Of a stretch of 64,000 nt of DNA, positions 7,919-16,218 are shown one piece after another. The notes beneath the pieces were generated by a model. That model was not told where the DNA came from. It did not search any database and saw only the letters and a list, made by a program, of their open reading frames with translations. Position 1 is the stretch's first letter. Every line of letters begins with the position of its first letter. The stretch spans positions 76,036 through 140,035 of the forward strand of contig CAYZXS010000002.1 of the NCBI GenBank assembly GCA_964482495.1. Reading direction: 5' to 3'. A program made the position numbers and the translations under genes. This DNA is from J029 sp964482495 (GTDB taxonomy: Bacteria; Planctomycetota; UBA1135).

Positions 7919-9513
7919 ATGAGCGATCCCGACACCCGCTACTCCTCGCCCCTGGCCGCCCGCTACGCCAGCAAGGTGATGCAGGAGAACTTCTCCGCCC
8001 GGCGCCGGGCCCTGGTCTGGCGCGACCTCTGGATCGCCCTCGCCGAGAGCGAGCGCGAACTCGGCCTCGAGATCAGCGAGGAGCAGCTGCAGGCCCTGCA
8101 GGACGCCCGCGAGGACCTCGATCTGGAGCGGGTGGCCGAGCTGGAGCGGGAGCTGCGCCACGACGTCATGGCCCACGTCCACGCCTTCGGCGAGAAGGCG
8201 CCCGCCGCCCAGGGAATCCTGCACCTGGGGGCGACCTCCTGCTACGTCGCCGACGGCGCCGACCTGGTCCTGATCCAGGAAGGCTTGCGGATCGTGCGGG
8301 CGCGGATCGTCGGCGTCGCGCGGGCCCTGAACGACTTCTGCCGCGAGCAGCGCGACCAGCCGATCCTGGGCTTCACCCACTTCCAGCCGGCCCAGCCGAC
8401 CACCCTCGGCAAGCGCGCGGCGCTGTGGCTGCAGGACTTCCTGCTCGACCTCGAGGAGGTCGAGTCGCTGCTCGACCGCTTGCCTTTCCGCGGCGTCAAG
8501 GGCACCACCGGCACCCAGGCCAGCTTCCTGCAGCTCTTCGACGGCGACCATGACAAGGTGCGCCAGCTCGACCGCATGGTCACCGAGCGCATGGGATTCA
8601 CCCGCTCCGTCGCCGTCTGCGGCCAGACCTACCCGCGCAAGTGGGACGGCCTGGTGCTGCACGCGCTGGCCGGGCTGGCGGCCTCGGCGGCCAAGTTCGC
8701 GGTCGACATCCGGCTCCTGGCGCACCGCCGCGAGGTCGAGGAGCCCTTCGGCAAGAAGCAGATCGGCTCCTCCGCCATGCCCTACAAGCGCAACCCGATG
8801 CGCAGCGAGCGCATCGGCGCCCTGGCCCGCTATCTGCTGCACCTGGCGCCGAACGGCCTCGACACGGCCGCCAACCAGTGGCTGGAGCGGACCCTGGACG
8901 ACTCCGCCAACCGCCGCCTGGCGATCCCGGAGTCCTTCCTGGCCGCCGACGCCATCCTNNNNNNNNNNNNNNNNNNNNNNNNNNNNNNNNNNNNNNNNNN
9001 NNNNNNNNNNNNNNNNNNNNNNNNNNNNNNNNNNNNNNNNNNNNNNNNNNNNNNNNNNCCGCCAACCGCCGCCTGGCGATCCCGGAGTCCTTCCTGGCCG
9101 CCGACGCCATCCTGCAGCTGGTGCAGGACGTCGCATCCGGGCTGGTCGTCTACCCGCGGGTCATCGGCAACATGCTCGACCAGGAGATGCCCTTCATGGC
9201 CACCGAGACCATCCTGATGGCCGCCAGCCAGGCCGGCGGCGACCGCCAGGAGCTGCACGAGCGGATCCGAGTCCATTCCCACGCCGCCGCCGCCCGGCTC
9301 AAGACCGAGGACGGCGTCAACGACCTGCTGGAGCGGATCGCCGGCGACCCGGCCTTCGCCGCGGTCAAGGACGCCCTGCCCGAGCTGGTCGATCCCAGCC
9401 GCTTCGTCGGCCGCGCGCCTCAGCAGGTGGACGACTTCCTGGCCGAGGTGGTCGCTCCGGTGCTGCGCGAGCGGGCGACGGTGCGGCCGCCCGAGGGCGG
9501 GATCCGGGTCTAG
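7919..9513 (+). CDS. purB: Adenylosuccinate lyase, interrupted by an assembly gap
   Basis: A fumarase/aspartase-superfamily enzyme of purine synthesis that releases fumarate from SAICAR and adenylosuccinate. The signature SSAMPYKRNPMRSERI and the catalytic-histidine segment LGATSCYVADGADL are present. As given, the reading frame breaks at the 100-N gap (8959-9058). The 55 bases before the gap (8904-8958) are identical to the 55 after it (9059-9113); removing one copy and the Ns deletes 155 bases and restores a single frame of 479 codons. That length matches the longer eukaryote-like PurB group. The gene is intact in the organism and only the scaffold is broken. Confidence 0.93.
8904..9113. 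other. False assembly gap: 100 N flanked by a 55-bp identical overlap
   Basis: 8959-9058 is 100 N. The flanks 8904-8958 and 9059-9113 are identical and encode the same PurB residues (NRRLAIPESFLAADA). Two contig ends that overlap were placed end to end instead of merged. Collapsing them restores the purB frame exactly. Confidence 0.95.
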
Positions 9514-9566
9514 CCGCCTGCTGCGGGGGGCAGCCCGCCCCGGGAAGGACCCGCCACAACGAAAGA

Positions 9567-9602
9567 ACCGGCGGGAGGCTGCTGCCTCCCGCCGGTCTCC
9601 TC
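9567..9602. terminator. Bidirectional hairpin terminator between purB and the Cys-rich gene
   Basis: A 13-bp perfect stem (9567-9579 with 9584-9596) and a TGCT loop, followed on the plus strand by CTCCTCGT and preceded by an A-rich CGAAAGA. It sits between two convergent genes and can serve both. The U tract is weak. Confidence 0.7.
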
Positions 9603-9618
9603 GTCCGGAGCTCCGGAA

Positions 9619-11953
9619 TCAGCCGTTGGCGATCGAATCGAGCAGGCTCTCGATCCGGGCCAGCTGCATCTCCAGCTCGGCGATGCGCTTCTCGATCTCG
9701 GCGGCGCGGTCGACCTGGACGGTGTGCGCGGCCGGCTCGGCGCGGTAGCGCAGGACCTGGGGAGCGGCGCCCTCGCCCTCGCAGGCGGCCTTGCAGGCGT
9801 CGTCACAGTCGCCGCAGTCACCGTCGTCCTCATCGCAGTCGCCTTCGTCTCCGCACTCCTCTTCGCCGCCATCGTCGCAGTCTTCGTCCCACTCGCCGAA
9901 GCGGATCATCTCGCCGTCGGGACCGACCATCATGCCGCGGACCACCACCTTGGCGTCGCCGTGGTCGCCGAGCTGGACCATGTGGTGCAGGCCTTCGAGG
10001 CCGGCGAGGTCGATGCCGATCTGACCGCCGCCGAGGCCGTGGGCCTCGTGGAGCTCGGCCATGGACAGGCCGCCGCCCTCCGAGCAGTGCTCCAGGTCGA
10101 TGGCGACGTCGTGGCCGGCGCCGTGGTCCATCCCGTGGGGCAGCCCGCGCATCATGCCCATGCCCATGCGGGGAGCCATCATCCGGCTCCGCATCATGTG
10201 GCCTTGGTGAGGCGGAACCATCCGGCCGCGGGCGGCCTGGCGGCGAGGCTTGGCGGTCTCACCGTTGCAGCAGCAGCAGCCGTCGCAGTCACCCTTCGCG
10301 GCCATGGCGGCCCGGCGCTTGCCCTTGGCCTTGGCCTTGGCCTTGGGAGCGGCCTTCCACAGGTACTTGCCGGAATCCTGCTTGGCCTTCGGGGTGAAGT
10401 AGCCCCCGTGCGGGGCGTCGCCGTCGGTCATGACCATGACCTTCATCTGGCGCTTGCCCTTGCCCTTGGAGTCGCCATCGCAGTCACCGCAGGACTCCTC
10501 GCCCTTCGCGGTCCAGGTCATCGGGGCGCCGGCCTTGAGGTCCTTGGCCCGGTAGATCTGGACCTGCTTCTGTCCGGCGGCGCCAGGCAGGCCGCCGAAC
10601 TGGCTGCCGTCGAGGCGGATCACCCGCGAGCGGACCTGAGCCTTGGGGGCGTCGCCGCCGCAGGCCTCGTCGCAGTCGCCGCACTCGCTGCCGTCGCAGT
10701 CACCGCAGTCCTCGTCGCCGCCGCACTCCTCTTGGGTCTGCTGGACCCGGAAGGCGCTCAGGCCCTCGGATTCGGTGGTGCAGGTGATCTCCAGCTCCTC
10801 CTCGCACTCTTGCAGAGCCGGCGCGGCGGAGAGGGTCAGCTCGATGGTCTGACACTCTTCGACCACCTCCTCCCGGCACTCTTCCAGCACGACCTCTTGG
10901 CAGGTCTCGGCGGCGGGGGCTTGGACGGCGATCGTGGCGACCTCGCAGCTGACCGGCTCCGACTCGCAGCTGGCGGCCTCGCTCTCGCAGCTACCGATGG
11001 CCTTGACCTTCACCTTGGCCGCAGCCTTGGCCTTGGGGGCGTCGCCGCAGCAGCCTCCTTCGCTCGGCTCCTGGCATTCCTCGACCGGGGCGGCGATGGC
11101 GATGGTGGCGACCTCGCAGCTCTCCTTGGCCGGGGCGGCGTCTCCGCAGCTACCGATGGCCTTGACCTTGGCCGCGACCTTGGCCTTGGGGGCGTCGCCG
11201 CAGCCTCCTTCGCTCGGCTCCTGGCATTCCTCGACCGGGGCGGCGATGGCGATGNNNNNNNNNNNNNNNNNNNNNNNNNNNNNNNNNNNNNNNNNNNNNN
11301 NNNNNNNNNNNNNNNNNNNNNNNNNNNNNNNNNNNNNNNNNNNNNNNNNNNNNNGTGGCGACCTCGCAGCTCTCCTTGGCCGAGCCGCAGTCGCTCTGGA
11401 CCTCGTCACAGCTCTCCTCGGCCGGGGCGGCCACGGCCACGGTGGCCACATCGCAGCTCGACGCGGCCGTGTCACAGCTGGCGGCCGGGGCGGCGCTGTC
11501 GCAGCTCGGCTGGGCAGCCGTGGAGCAGCTGCTCTCGGCCTTGCCGCCGGCGAGGCGGGCGGACTCGCTGCAGCTGCCGGACTCTTGGACCTCGACGGCT
11601 ACGGCCACGGTGGCGGTGTCGCAGGAGGAGGCCTTGGCGGAGTCACAGTCGCTGGCGGTCTTCTTGCTGTCGCAGGTGGGGTCCTGGACCGGGACCGCGA
11701 CGGCCACTTGGGCGACCTTCTTCTCCGCGCCGGTCATGCGGTCGCACCAGCCCCGCTTCTGGGCGGGGGCCTTGGCGACGGCCTTGGCGGAGGTTTCGCA
11801 GCTGGTGGCGGCGGTTTCGCAGGCAGCTTGGGCGGCCTGCTCGGTGCACTCCGATTTGGCGACGGCCTTGGATTCGCTGCAGCCGGCTTCCTGGGCGGAA
11901 GCCTGGCCGGCGAACGGGGCCAGGAGGAGGGCGAGGACGAGGAGTTGTCTCAT
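9619..11953 (-). CDS. Secreted cysteine-rich repeat protein with Met/His-rich segment, interrupted by an assembly gap
   Basis: Not a family I recognise. The ATG at 11953 gives a signal peptide (LLVLALLLAPFAGQASAQ). The N-terminal half is built from repeats with a core like SCEVATIAIAAPVEEC, about five to six copies, each carrying two or more cysteines. Then come acidic CGDCDGSECGDCDEAC and SCGDCDGD clusters, a lysine/alanine-rich tract, a GDCDGCCCCNGE cluster, a Met/His-rich stretch (about MRSRMMAPRMGMGMM and HGMDHGAGHD), more aspartate-cysteine clusters, and a C-terminal coiled coil (AEIEKRIAELEMQLARIE). I count about 50 cysteines in about 744 residues. The 100-N gap lies in the repeats; deleting just the Ns restores one frame. 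Metal (copper or zinc) binding or extensive disulfide cross-linking is inference from composition. Confidence 0.85.
10987..11254. repeat. Tandem coding repeats of the Cys-rich protein (about 158-bp period)
   Basis: Two near-identical copies begin at 10987 and 11145, the second running into the N gap. They differ by small in-frame indels of three or six bases. Both encode the VATIAIAAPVEECQEPSEGGC and KAIGSC segments. Part of a third copy begins right after the gap at 11355. High DNA identity points to recent duplication. Confidence 0.85.
11255..11354. other. Assembly gap of 100 N inside the repeat array
   Basis: The gap falls between two repeat copies. The bases on each side, joined directly, match the junction seen at 11090-11130 in another copy and keep the frame. 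The missing sequence is therefore zero or a multiple of three bases, possibly whole collapsed repeat units. Confidence 0.9.
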
Positions 11954-12070
11954 GCTGGGTGGGTGGTCGTAAGTGGGTGGTCCGGGGTGCCCGGGAAATG
12001 CTAGGAATACTCTCTGAATTCCGGTCCGTTGGCGGTTTTGGTCCGCTGTGGCCGGCCGAGGAGAGAGAGC

Positions 12071-12964
12071 ATGGAACTGGCATCTGGATGGTTCGGCGGG
12101 CGCCCGAGGCTGGCATCGGCGCAGCTCCGGGAAGCCCATGACCTGGGCATGGCGGGGGTGACCCTGTTGCCGGGGGACCCCGCGATCGAATTGGAAGGGA
12201 TCGGTGCGGCCAGACGCGACCTGGGACGGGGGTTCCCCTCCGCCTCCTGGGACGCCTTGCAGGCCGCTTCCCATCGTAACGCATCAAGGGACGCCGCGTC
12301 TGCCGATCGGCAGCGCCAATTGCCCGCCCTGGGCCTGCTGCCCGCCGCCGTGGAGCGGTTGAGGCGCCTCGGCGGCTCCCTCCTGATCCTCCCCGCCGGC
12401 TGGGACGACGACGCCGGAGCGGTGGCGGATGGCGAGGCCCTGCTGGGCCGGCTGAGCTGCGGCGAGGGGGTCGGCGGGGAGGAGGCGGCGGCGATCCGGG
12501 ACCGCCTCGACCGCCACACCCGGGAGCGCCAGCTGGAGGCCCTGGCGCGCTTCGTGCACTCCGCGCGGAGCCAGGCGCCTGGACTCAGAGTCGCCCTGAG
12601 CGTGCCCGCCAGCCCCGCCGGCCTGCTCGACCCAGAGGGCCTCCGGCTGCTGCTGGCGGAGCGCTCGCTGGAGGGCCTGGGCTATTGGCACGACCTCGGT
12701 ACGGTCCAAACCCGATCGGCCTTGGGCCTCGAGGCCGCCGGAGCCTGGCTCGAGGCGGCGGGCCGTGCCTGCCTGGGCGCCTCGCTCCAGGACGCCGTCC
12801 AGGGCCGCGACCGGCTGCTGCCCGGCGAGGGCGAGGTCGACTTCGCCCTCGTGGCCGAGTACCTCCCCGCCGGGGCCCAGCGGGTCCTGAGCCTGGCGCC
12901 GGGCTATCCTGAGGCCGCCGTCAGGGAAGCCCGAGACGCCCTGACCTCCCTCCGCCTCGGATGA
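12071..12964 (+). CDS. Xylose-isomerase-like TIM-barrel protein
   Basis: 297 residues. An alternating strand-helix pattern (GMAGVTLLPG, GSLLILPAG, LRVALSVPAS) and a C-terminal GEGEVDFALVAEYL segment resemble the sugar-phosphate isomerase / AP-endonuclease-2 TIM-barrel superfamily. GYWHDLGTVQ takes the place of the usual metal-site histidine/aspartate strand. The exact substrate cannot be told. A purine-rich GAGGAGAGAGAG stretch just before the ATG can act as a ribosome binding site. Its stop overlaps the DHH gene start by four bases, so the pair is coupled. The N-terminal 60 residues are less typical of the family. Confidence 0.7.
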   Translation: MELASGWFGGRPRLASAQLREAHDLGMAGVTLLPGDPAIELEGIGAARRDLGRGFPSASWDALQAASHRNASRDAASADRQRQLPALGLLPAAVERLRRLGGSLLILPAGWDDDAGAVADGEALLGRLSCGEGVGGEEAAAIRDRLDRHTRERQLEALARFVHSARSQAPGLRVALSVPASPAGLLDPEGLRLLLAERSLEGLGYWHDLGTVQTRSALGLEAAGAWLEAAGRACLGASLQDAVQGRDRLLPGEGEVDFALVAEYLPAGAQRVLSLAPGYPEAAVREARDALTSLRLG

Positions 12965-14001
12965 CTCTCCCTGACCTCGACCGCTTCCGCGCCGCCCTTC
13001 CCGGGAACGGCCGGCTGGTGCTGTGCACCCACCGCCACCCGGACCCGGACGGTCTCGGGGCCCTGGTGGCCCTGCAGGAGCTGCTCCTGCGCGTCTTCGG
13101 CCTCGAGGCCGACCTGGTGCTGGAGGGCCGGATCCGGCGGGCGGAGAACGCCGCCATGCGCCGGCTCCTGGGCATCACGGCCCTGCCCAAGGGCGGCGTC
13201 GATCCGGCGCGTTACGAGGGAGTGATGATCGTGGACTCCCAGCCGTCCTTCACCCACACCACGCCGCCCGGCGGCCTGCCGATCCTGGGGGTCATCGACC
13301 ACCACAGGGGGACCGAGGACGCCGAGCTCGGCGACGTTCCCTTCGCCTGGGTCGATCCGGAGTACGGCGCCACCTCGACCATGGTCCACGACCTGCTCGA
13401 GGGCTTCGGTCTGGAGCCGGACTCCCGGGTGGCCACGGCCCTCTTCTGCGGCGTCCGCTACGACACCAACGACCTTGCCCGGGACGCCAGCGACCGGGAT
13501 GAGCGGGCCTACGAGCGGCTCCACAAGCTGGCCGACCGCAAGATGGTGGCGGCCATCGACCAGCCGGCCCTGAGCCGGGACTACTTCCGCCAGATGGGGG
13601 ACTCGATCCAGGCCTGCACCTGCTTCGGGCCGCTGCTCCTGATCCTGATGGGGGAGGTCTCCAGCCCCGAGGCGGTGGCCGAGATCGCCGACTGGTTCGT
13701 GCGCCTGGAGGGCCAGCAGTGGTCCCTGGCCGGCGGCGCCTGCGACGGCCGCTACCAGGTCTCGCTGCGCACCGACATGCCCGGCGCTGACGCCTATCCT
13801 GCCCTGCGCTACATCATCGGCGAGCAGGGTTCCTGCGGCGGCCACGGGCGCATGGCAGGGGGGCAGATCCCGCTCACCGAGCTCTCGCTGGAGGAGGTCC
13901 AGGAGCTGGTCCGACGCCGCGCCCTGGAGGTCTTCGGCCTGTGCGATCAGGAGGGAGAAGCCCTGGTCCAAAACCCCCGCAGGAGCCCGGCTGGAGATTG
14001 A
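12961..14001 (+). CDS. DHH/DHHA1-family phosphoesterase (NrnA-like)
   Basis: 346 residues. DHH-domain motifs are in order: THRHPDPDGLG (motif I), VDSQP (motif II), IDHHRG (DHH motif) and the GVRYDTND segment. The C-terminal DHHA1 domain ends in SCGGHGRMAGGQI. Such enzymes use two Mn ions to hydrolyse short oligonucleotides (nanoRNA), pAp or cyclic dinucleotides; which substrate applies here is unknown. It is coupled to the upstream TIM-barrel gene through an ATGA overlap. The TTGACA -35 of the following tRNA gene overlaps its stop codon. Confidence 0.88.
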   Translation: MTLPDLDRFRAALPGNGRLVLCTHRHPDPDGLGALVALQELLLRVFGLEADLVLEGRIRRAENAAMRRLLGITALPKGGVDPARYEGVMIVDSQPSFTHTTPPGGLPILGVIDHHRGTEDAELGDVPFAWVDPEYGATSTMVHDLLEGFGLEPDSRVATALFCGVRYDTNDLARDASDRDERAYERLHKLADRKMVAAIDQPALSRDYFRQMGDSIQACTCFGPLLLILMGEVSSPEAVAEIADWFVRLEGQQWSLAGGACDGRYQVSLRTDMPGADAYPALRYIIGEQGSCGGHGRMAGGQIPLTELSLEEVQELVRRRALEVFGLCDQEGEALVQNPRRSPAGD

Positions 14002-14026
14002 CACTCCGAGGGGTTGGGCGTATCCT
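13998..14026 (+). promoter_or_regulatory. Sigma-70-type promoter of tRNA-Gly
   Basis: TTGACA (13998-14003), a 17-base spacer, then TATCCT (14021-14026). The predicted TSS is about 14033, some 11 bases before the mature tRNA. It is the best -35/-10 pair in the window and shows that the local consensus allows TATCCT as the -10. Confidence 0.85.
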
Positions 14027-14043
14027 TTCGCCCCGTTGAAAAG

Positions 14044-14118
14044 GCGGCCGTAGCTCAGTGGTAGAGCTCAACCTTGCCAAGGTTGATGTCGTGGGTTCAA
14101 ATCCCATCGGCCGCTCCA
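14044..14118 (+). tRNA. tRNA-Gly (anticodon GCC)
   Basis: The acceptor arms GCGGCCG and CGGCCGC pair fully. The D-loop contains AGCTCAGTGGTAGAGC, the anticodon stem CAACC/GGTTG encloses TTGCCAA with anticodon GCC, and the T arm GTGGG-TTCAAAT-CCCAT is canonical. The discriminator is T, and CCA is encoded (14116-14118). Confidence 0.98.
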
Positions 14119-14124
14119 AACAAT

Positions 14125-14165
14125 CAAGAAGGCCAGATCCGCGAGGATCTGGCCTTCTTGCTCTT
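14125..14165. terminator. Bidirectional terminator between tRNA-Gly and fdxA
   Basis: A 16-bp perfect stem (14125-14140 with 14145-14160) and a GCGA loop, followed by CTCTTT on the plus strand. The A-rich left flank can give a U tract for the minus strand, so it can end both the tRNA and the convergent fdxA transcript. Confidence 0.88.
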
Positions 14166-14181
14166 TCGGGCTCCGCGACGC

Positions 14182-14448
14182 TTACTCGTCGTGCTCGGAG
14201 GCCAGGTCGGCGTTGGCCTGGGTGAAGGCCGACCACTTCTCGGGCAATTCCTCCTCGGTAAAGATCGCGTCGACGGGGCACTCCGGCTCGCAGGCGCCGC
14301 AATCGATGCACTCATCAGGGTGGATGAACATCGGAAGATTGAGCGTACCGGGCTGCGGCTCGCTCTCGTAAATGCATTCCACGGGGCAGACATCCACGCA
14401 AGCGGTGTCTTTCGTGTTCACGCAGGGCTCAGCAATGACGTAGGTCAT
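14182..14448 (-). CDS. fdxA: 7Fe-8S ferredoxin (FdxA type)
   Basis: 88 residues. The first cluster ligands are PCVNTKDTACVDVCPVEC and the second CIDCGACEPECP, the arrangement of a [3Fe-4S][4Fe-4S] ferredoxin. The opening MTYVIAEPCV and the PEECIDCGACEPECPVDAI-like middle closely follow actinobacterial FdxA. It carries electrons in the cytoplasm. The ATG at 14448 is chosen because upstream codons lack similarity to the family. It is divergent from plsY. Confidence 0.93.
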   Translation of the reverse strand: MTYVIAEPCVNTKDTACVDVCPVECIYESEPQPGTLNLPMFIHPDECIDCGACEPECPVDAIFTEEELPEKWSAFTQANADLASEHDE

Positions 14449-14498
14449 GAGTTCAGGTTCTGGACCAAGGAGGGGGCCGGAACGGCCTCGGACCAATG

Positions 14499-14526
14499 TA
14501 GATATCGGATGCCGCCTTCGGGTCAA
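14499..14526 (-). promoter_or_regulatory. Possible promoter of fdxA (TTGACC, 16 nt, TATCTA)
   Basis: On the minus strand TTGACC (14521-14526) is followed by 16 bases and TATCTA (14499-14504). It would leave an untranslated leader of about 45 bases. The -10 ends in A rather than T, so this is a moderate match. Confidence 0.4.
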
Positions 14527-14549
14527 GCCTTTTTCTGGCCGGGGGCAGG

Positions 14550-14555
14550 TATTCT
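14550..14555 (+). promoter_or_regulatory. -10 element of plsY-gpsA (TATTCT, 9 nt from the start)
   Basis: TATTCT is followed by nine bases and the plsY ATG, giving a leader of about two bases or none. No clear -35. Confidence 0.5.
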
Positions 14556-14564
14556 TGGCGGCGC

Positions 14565-15185
14565 ATGCCGAGCCCCGTCCCGTTGGCCGCATCCGCTTTG
14601 GCCGGATACCTTTGCGGTTCGATCTCCTTCGCCCTGCTGATCGCGCGGGCGAAGGGCCTGGATCTGCGCTCGGTGGGAAGCGGCAACGCCGGCGCGACCA
14701 ACGCCGGCAGGGCCCTCGGGCGGCGGATCGGCGTCCTCGTCTACCTCCTGGACGCCCTCAAGGGGGCCCTGCCCGCGGTGCTGCCGCTGCTCCTCGGCTG
14801 GCCCCTGGAGGCCGCCGTGCTCGGCGGCGCCGCCGCCTTCGCCGGCCACGTCTGGCCCCTCTACTTCGGCTTCCGGGGCGGGAAGGGGGTGGCCACCTAC
14901 AGCGGTGCCATGCTCGCCCTGGCGCCCCTCGCGGTGCTCGTGGCGGCGCTGGTCTTCGTGGCCGTGGTCAAGACCACCCGGACCATGGCCCTGGCCTCGA
15001 TCGCCTTCGGGCTGGCCGTGCCCGCGGCCGTCTTCGCCCTGGAGCCGGTCCAGGCCGTGGGCGACCGCCGCAGCGTGCTGCTGTTCGCCGCCGTGGGCGG
15101 CCTGCTGTTCTTCTACACCCATCGGAGCAACCTCGCCCGCTTGCGGGCGGGACGGGAGACCCGCCTCGGCGGGCCGGATTCATGA
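14565..15185 (+). CDS. plsY: Glycerol-3-phosphate acyltransferase PlsY
   Basis: A 206-residue inner-membrane enzyme that moves an acyl group from acyl-phosphate to glycerol 3-phosphate, the first step of phospholipid synthesis. Family motifs are visible: GSISFALLIARAKGLDLRSVGSGN with the N-A-G-A-T-N run, the GHVWPLYFGFRGGKGVAT loop, and a late helix pair ending in THRSNLARL. Five to six membrane helices are expected. Its stop overlaps the gpsA start, which supplies its substrate, so this is a functional two-gene operon. Confidence 0.95.
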   Translation: MPSPVPLAASALAGYLCGSISFALLIARAKGLDLRSVGSGNAGATNAGRALGRRIGVLVYLLDALKGALPAVLPLLLGWPLEAAVLGGAAAFAGHVWPLYFGFRGGKGVATYSGAMLALAPLAVLVAALVFVAVVKTTRTMALASIAFGLAVPAAVFALEPVQAVGDRRSVLLFAAVGGLLFFYTHRSNLARLRAGRETRLGGPDS

Positions 15186-16216
15186 GCGACGACCTGACAA
15201 GAAGCCTGGTGATCGGTGACGGCGGCTGGGGAACGGCGATCGCCTTGTCCCTGCACCGCGCCGGCCGGCCGGTGACCGTCTGGAGCCACGACGCCGGCTA
15301 CGCCGCCGAGGTCGCCGGGAGCCGGACCAATCCGAAGTTCCTGCCCGGAGTTGAGATCCCGGCCGACGTCCGCTGGACCGCCGACGTCGGCGAGGCCCTG
15401 GACGGCGCCGGCATCTACTACTCGGTGGTGCCCACCCAGTTCCTGCGCGCCACCATCGGCCGCTTCGAGGGCGCTCTGGCCGGCCTGCCGGCGGTCTCGG
15501 CCTCCAAGGGCCTGGAGCTGCAGACCCTGCTGCGGCCGTCCGAGATCCTGGCCGAGGCCGCCGGCGCCCGCGCCGGGGTGGCGGTGCTCTCCGGTCCCTC
15601 CCACGCCGAGGAGACCGCCCACGGGCTGGCCACCACCGTGGTGGCCGCCAGCGAGGATCTGGCCTTGGCCAGCCGGGTCCAGGCCGACCTCGGCAGCTCC
15701 TCCCTCCGCATCTACACCGGCGCCGACCTGGTCGGGGCGGAGCTGGGCGGAGCGCTGAAGAACGTCATCGCCGTGGCCGCCGGGGTGGCGGACGGCGTCG
15801 GCCTGGGCGACAACGCCAAGGCCGCCCTGGTGGCTCGCGGCTTGGTCGAGATGGCCCGCTACGGCGGGGTGCACGGCGCCGAACGGGAGACCTTCTTCGG
15901 CCTCAGCGGCGCCGGCGACCTGATGGTCACCTGCTACTCGCGCCACTCCCGCAACCGCGCCCTGGGCGAGCGCATCGGCTCGGGGGAGACCCTGGCCGAG
16001 GTCCAGGCCTCGACCGAGAAGGTCGCCGAGGGCGTCTGGACCACCCAGGCGGTGCACCAGTCGGCCCAGGCGCTGGGGGTGGACATGCCGATCACCGCCC
16101 AGCTCCACGCCATCCTCTTCGAGGGCCGCGACTGCGCCGCCGCGGTCCAAGAGCTGATGCTCCGGCCGCACCGGCCCGAGCAGGACCCCGCCGCCGTTTC
16201 TCCGCCGAGCGCCTGA
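15182..16216 (+). CDS. gpsA: Glycerol-3-phosphate dehydrogenase [NAD(P)+]
   Basis: A 344-residue cytoplasmic enzyme that reduces dihydroxyacetone phosphate to glycerol 3-phosphate. It has the Rossmann loop VIGDGGWGTAIA, SASKGLE, SGPSHAEE, the catalytic-lysine region ELGGALKNVIAVAAGVADG, and GLSGAGDLMVTC. The first glycine of the usual GxGxxG is replaced, giving GDGGWG. The ATG overlaps the plsY stop (ATGA). The C-terminal 20 residues (HRPEQDPAAVSPPSA) are an extension. Confidence 0.95.
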   Translation: MSDDLTRSLVIGDGGWGTAIALSLHRAGRPVTVWSHDAGYAAEVAGSRTNPKFLPGVEIPADVRWTADVGEALDGAGIYYSVVPTQFLRATIGRFEGALAGLPAVSASKGLELQTLLRPSEILAEAAGARAGVAVLSGPSHAEETAHGLATTVVAASEDLALASRVQADLGSSSLRIYTGADLVGAELGGALKNVIAVAAGVADGVGLGDNAKAALVARGLVEMARYGGVHGAERETFFGLSGAGDLMVTCYSRHSRNRALGERIGSGETLAEVQASTEKVAEGVWTTQAVHQSAQALGVDMPITAQLHAILFEGRDCAAAVQELMLRPHRPEQDPAAVSPPSA

Positions 16217-16218
16217 AC

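Noticed and set aside
8904..9113. A tandem duplication within purB
   Set aside because: The identical 55-bp flanks border a 100-N scaffold gap and merging them restores the frame, so it is an assembly artefact.
10987..11254. Repeat array that could suggest CRISPR or a satellite
   Set aside because: The repeats lie in frame in a coding region, differ by three- and six-base indels and lack unique spacers.
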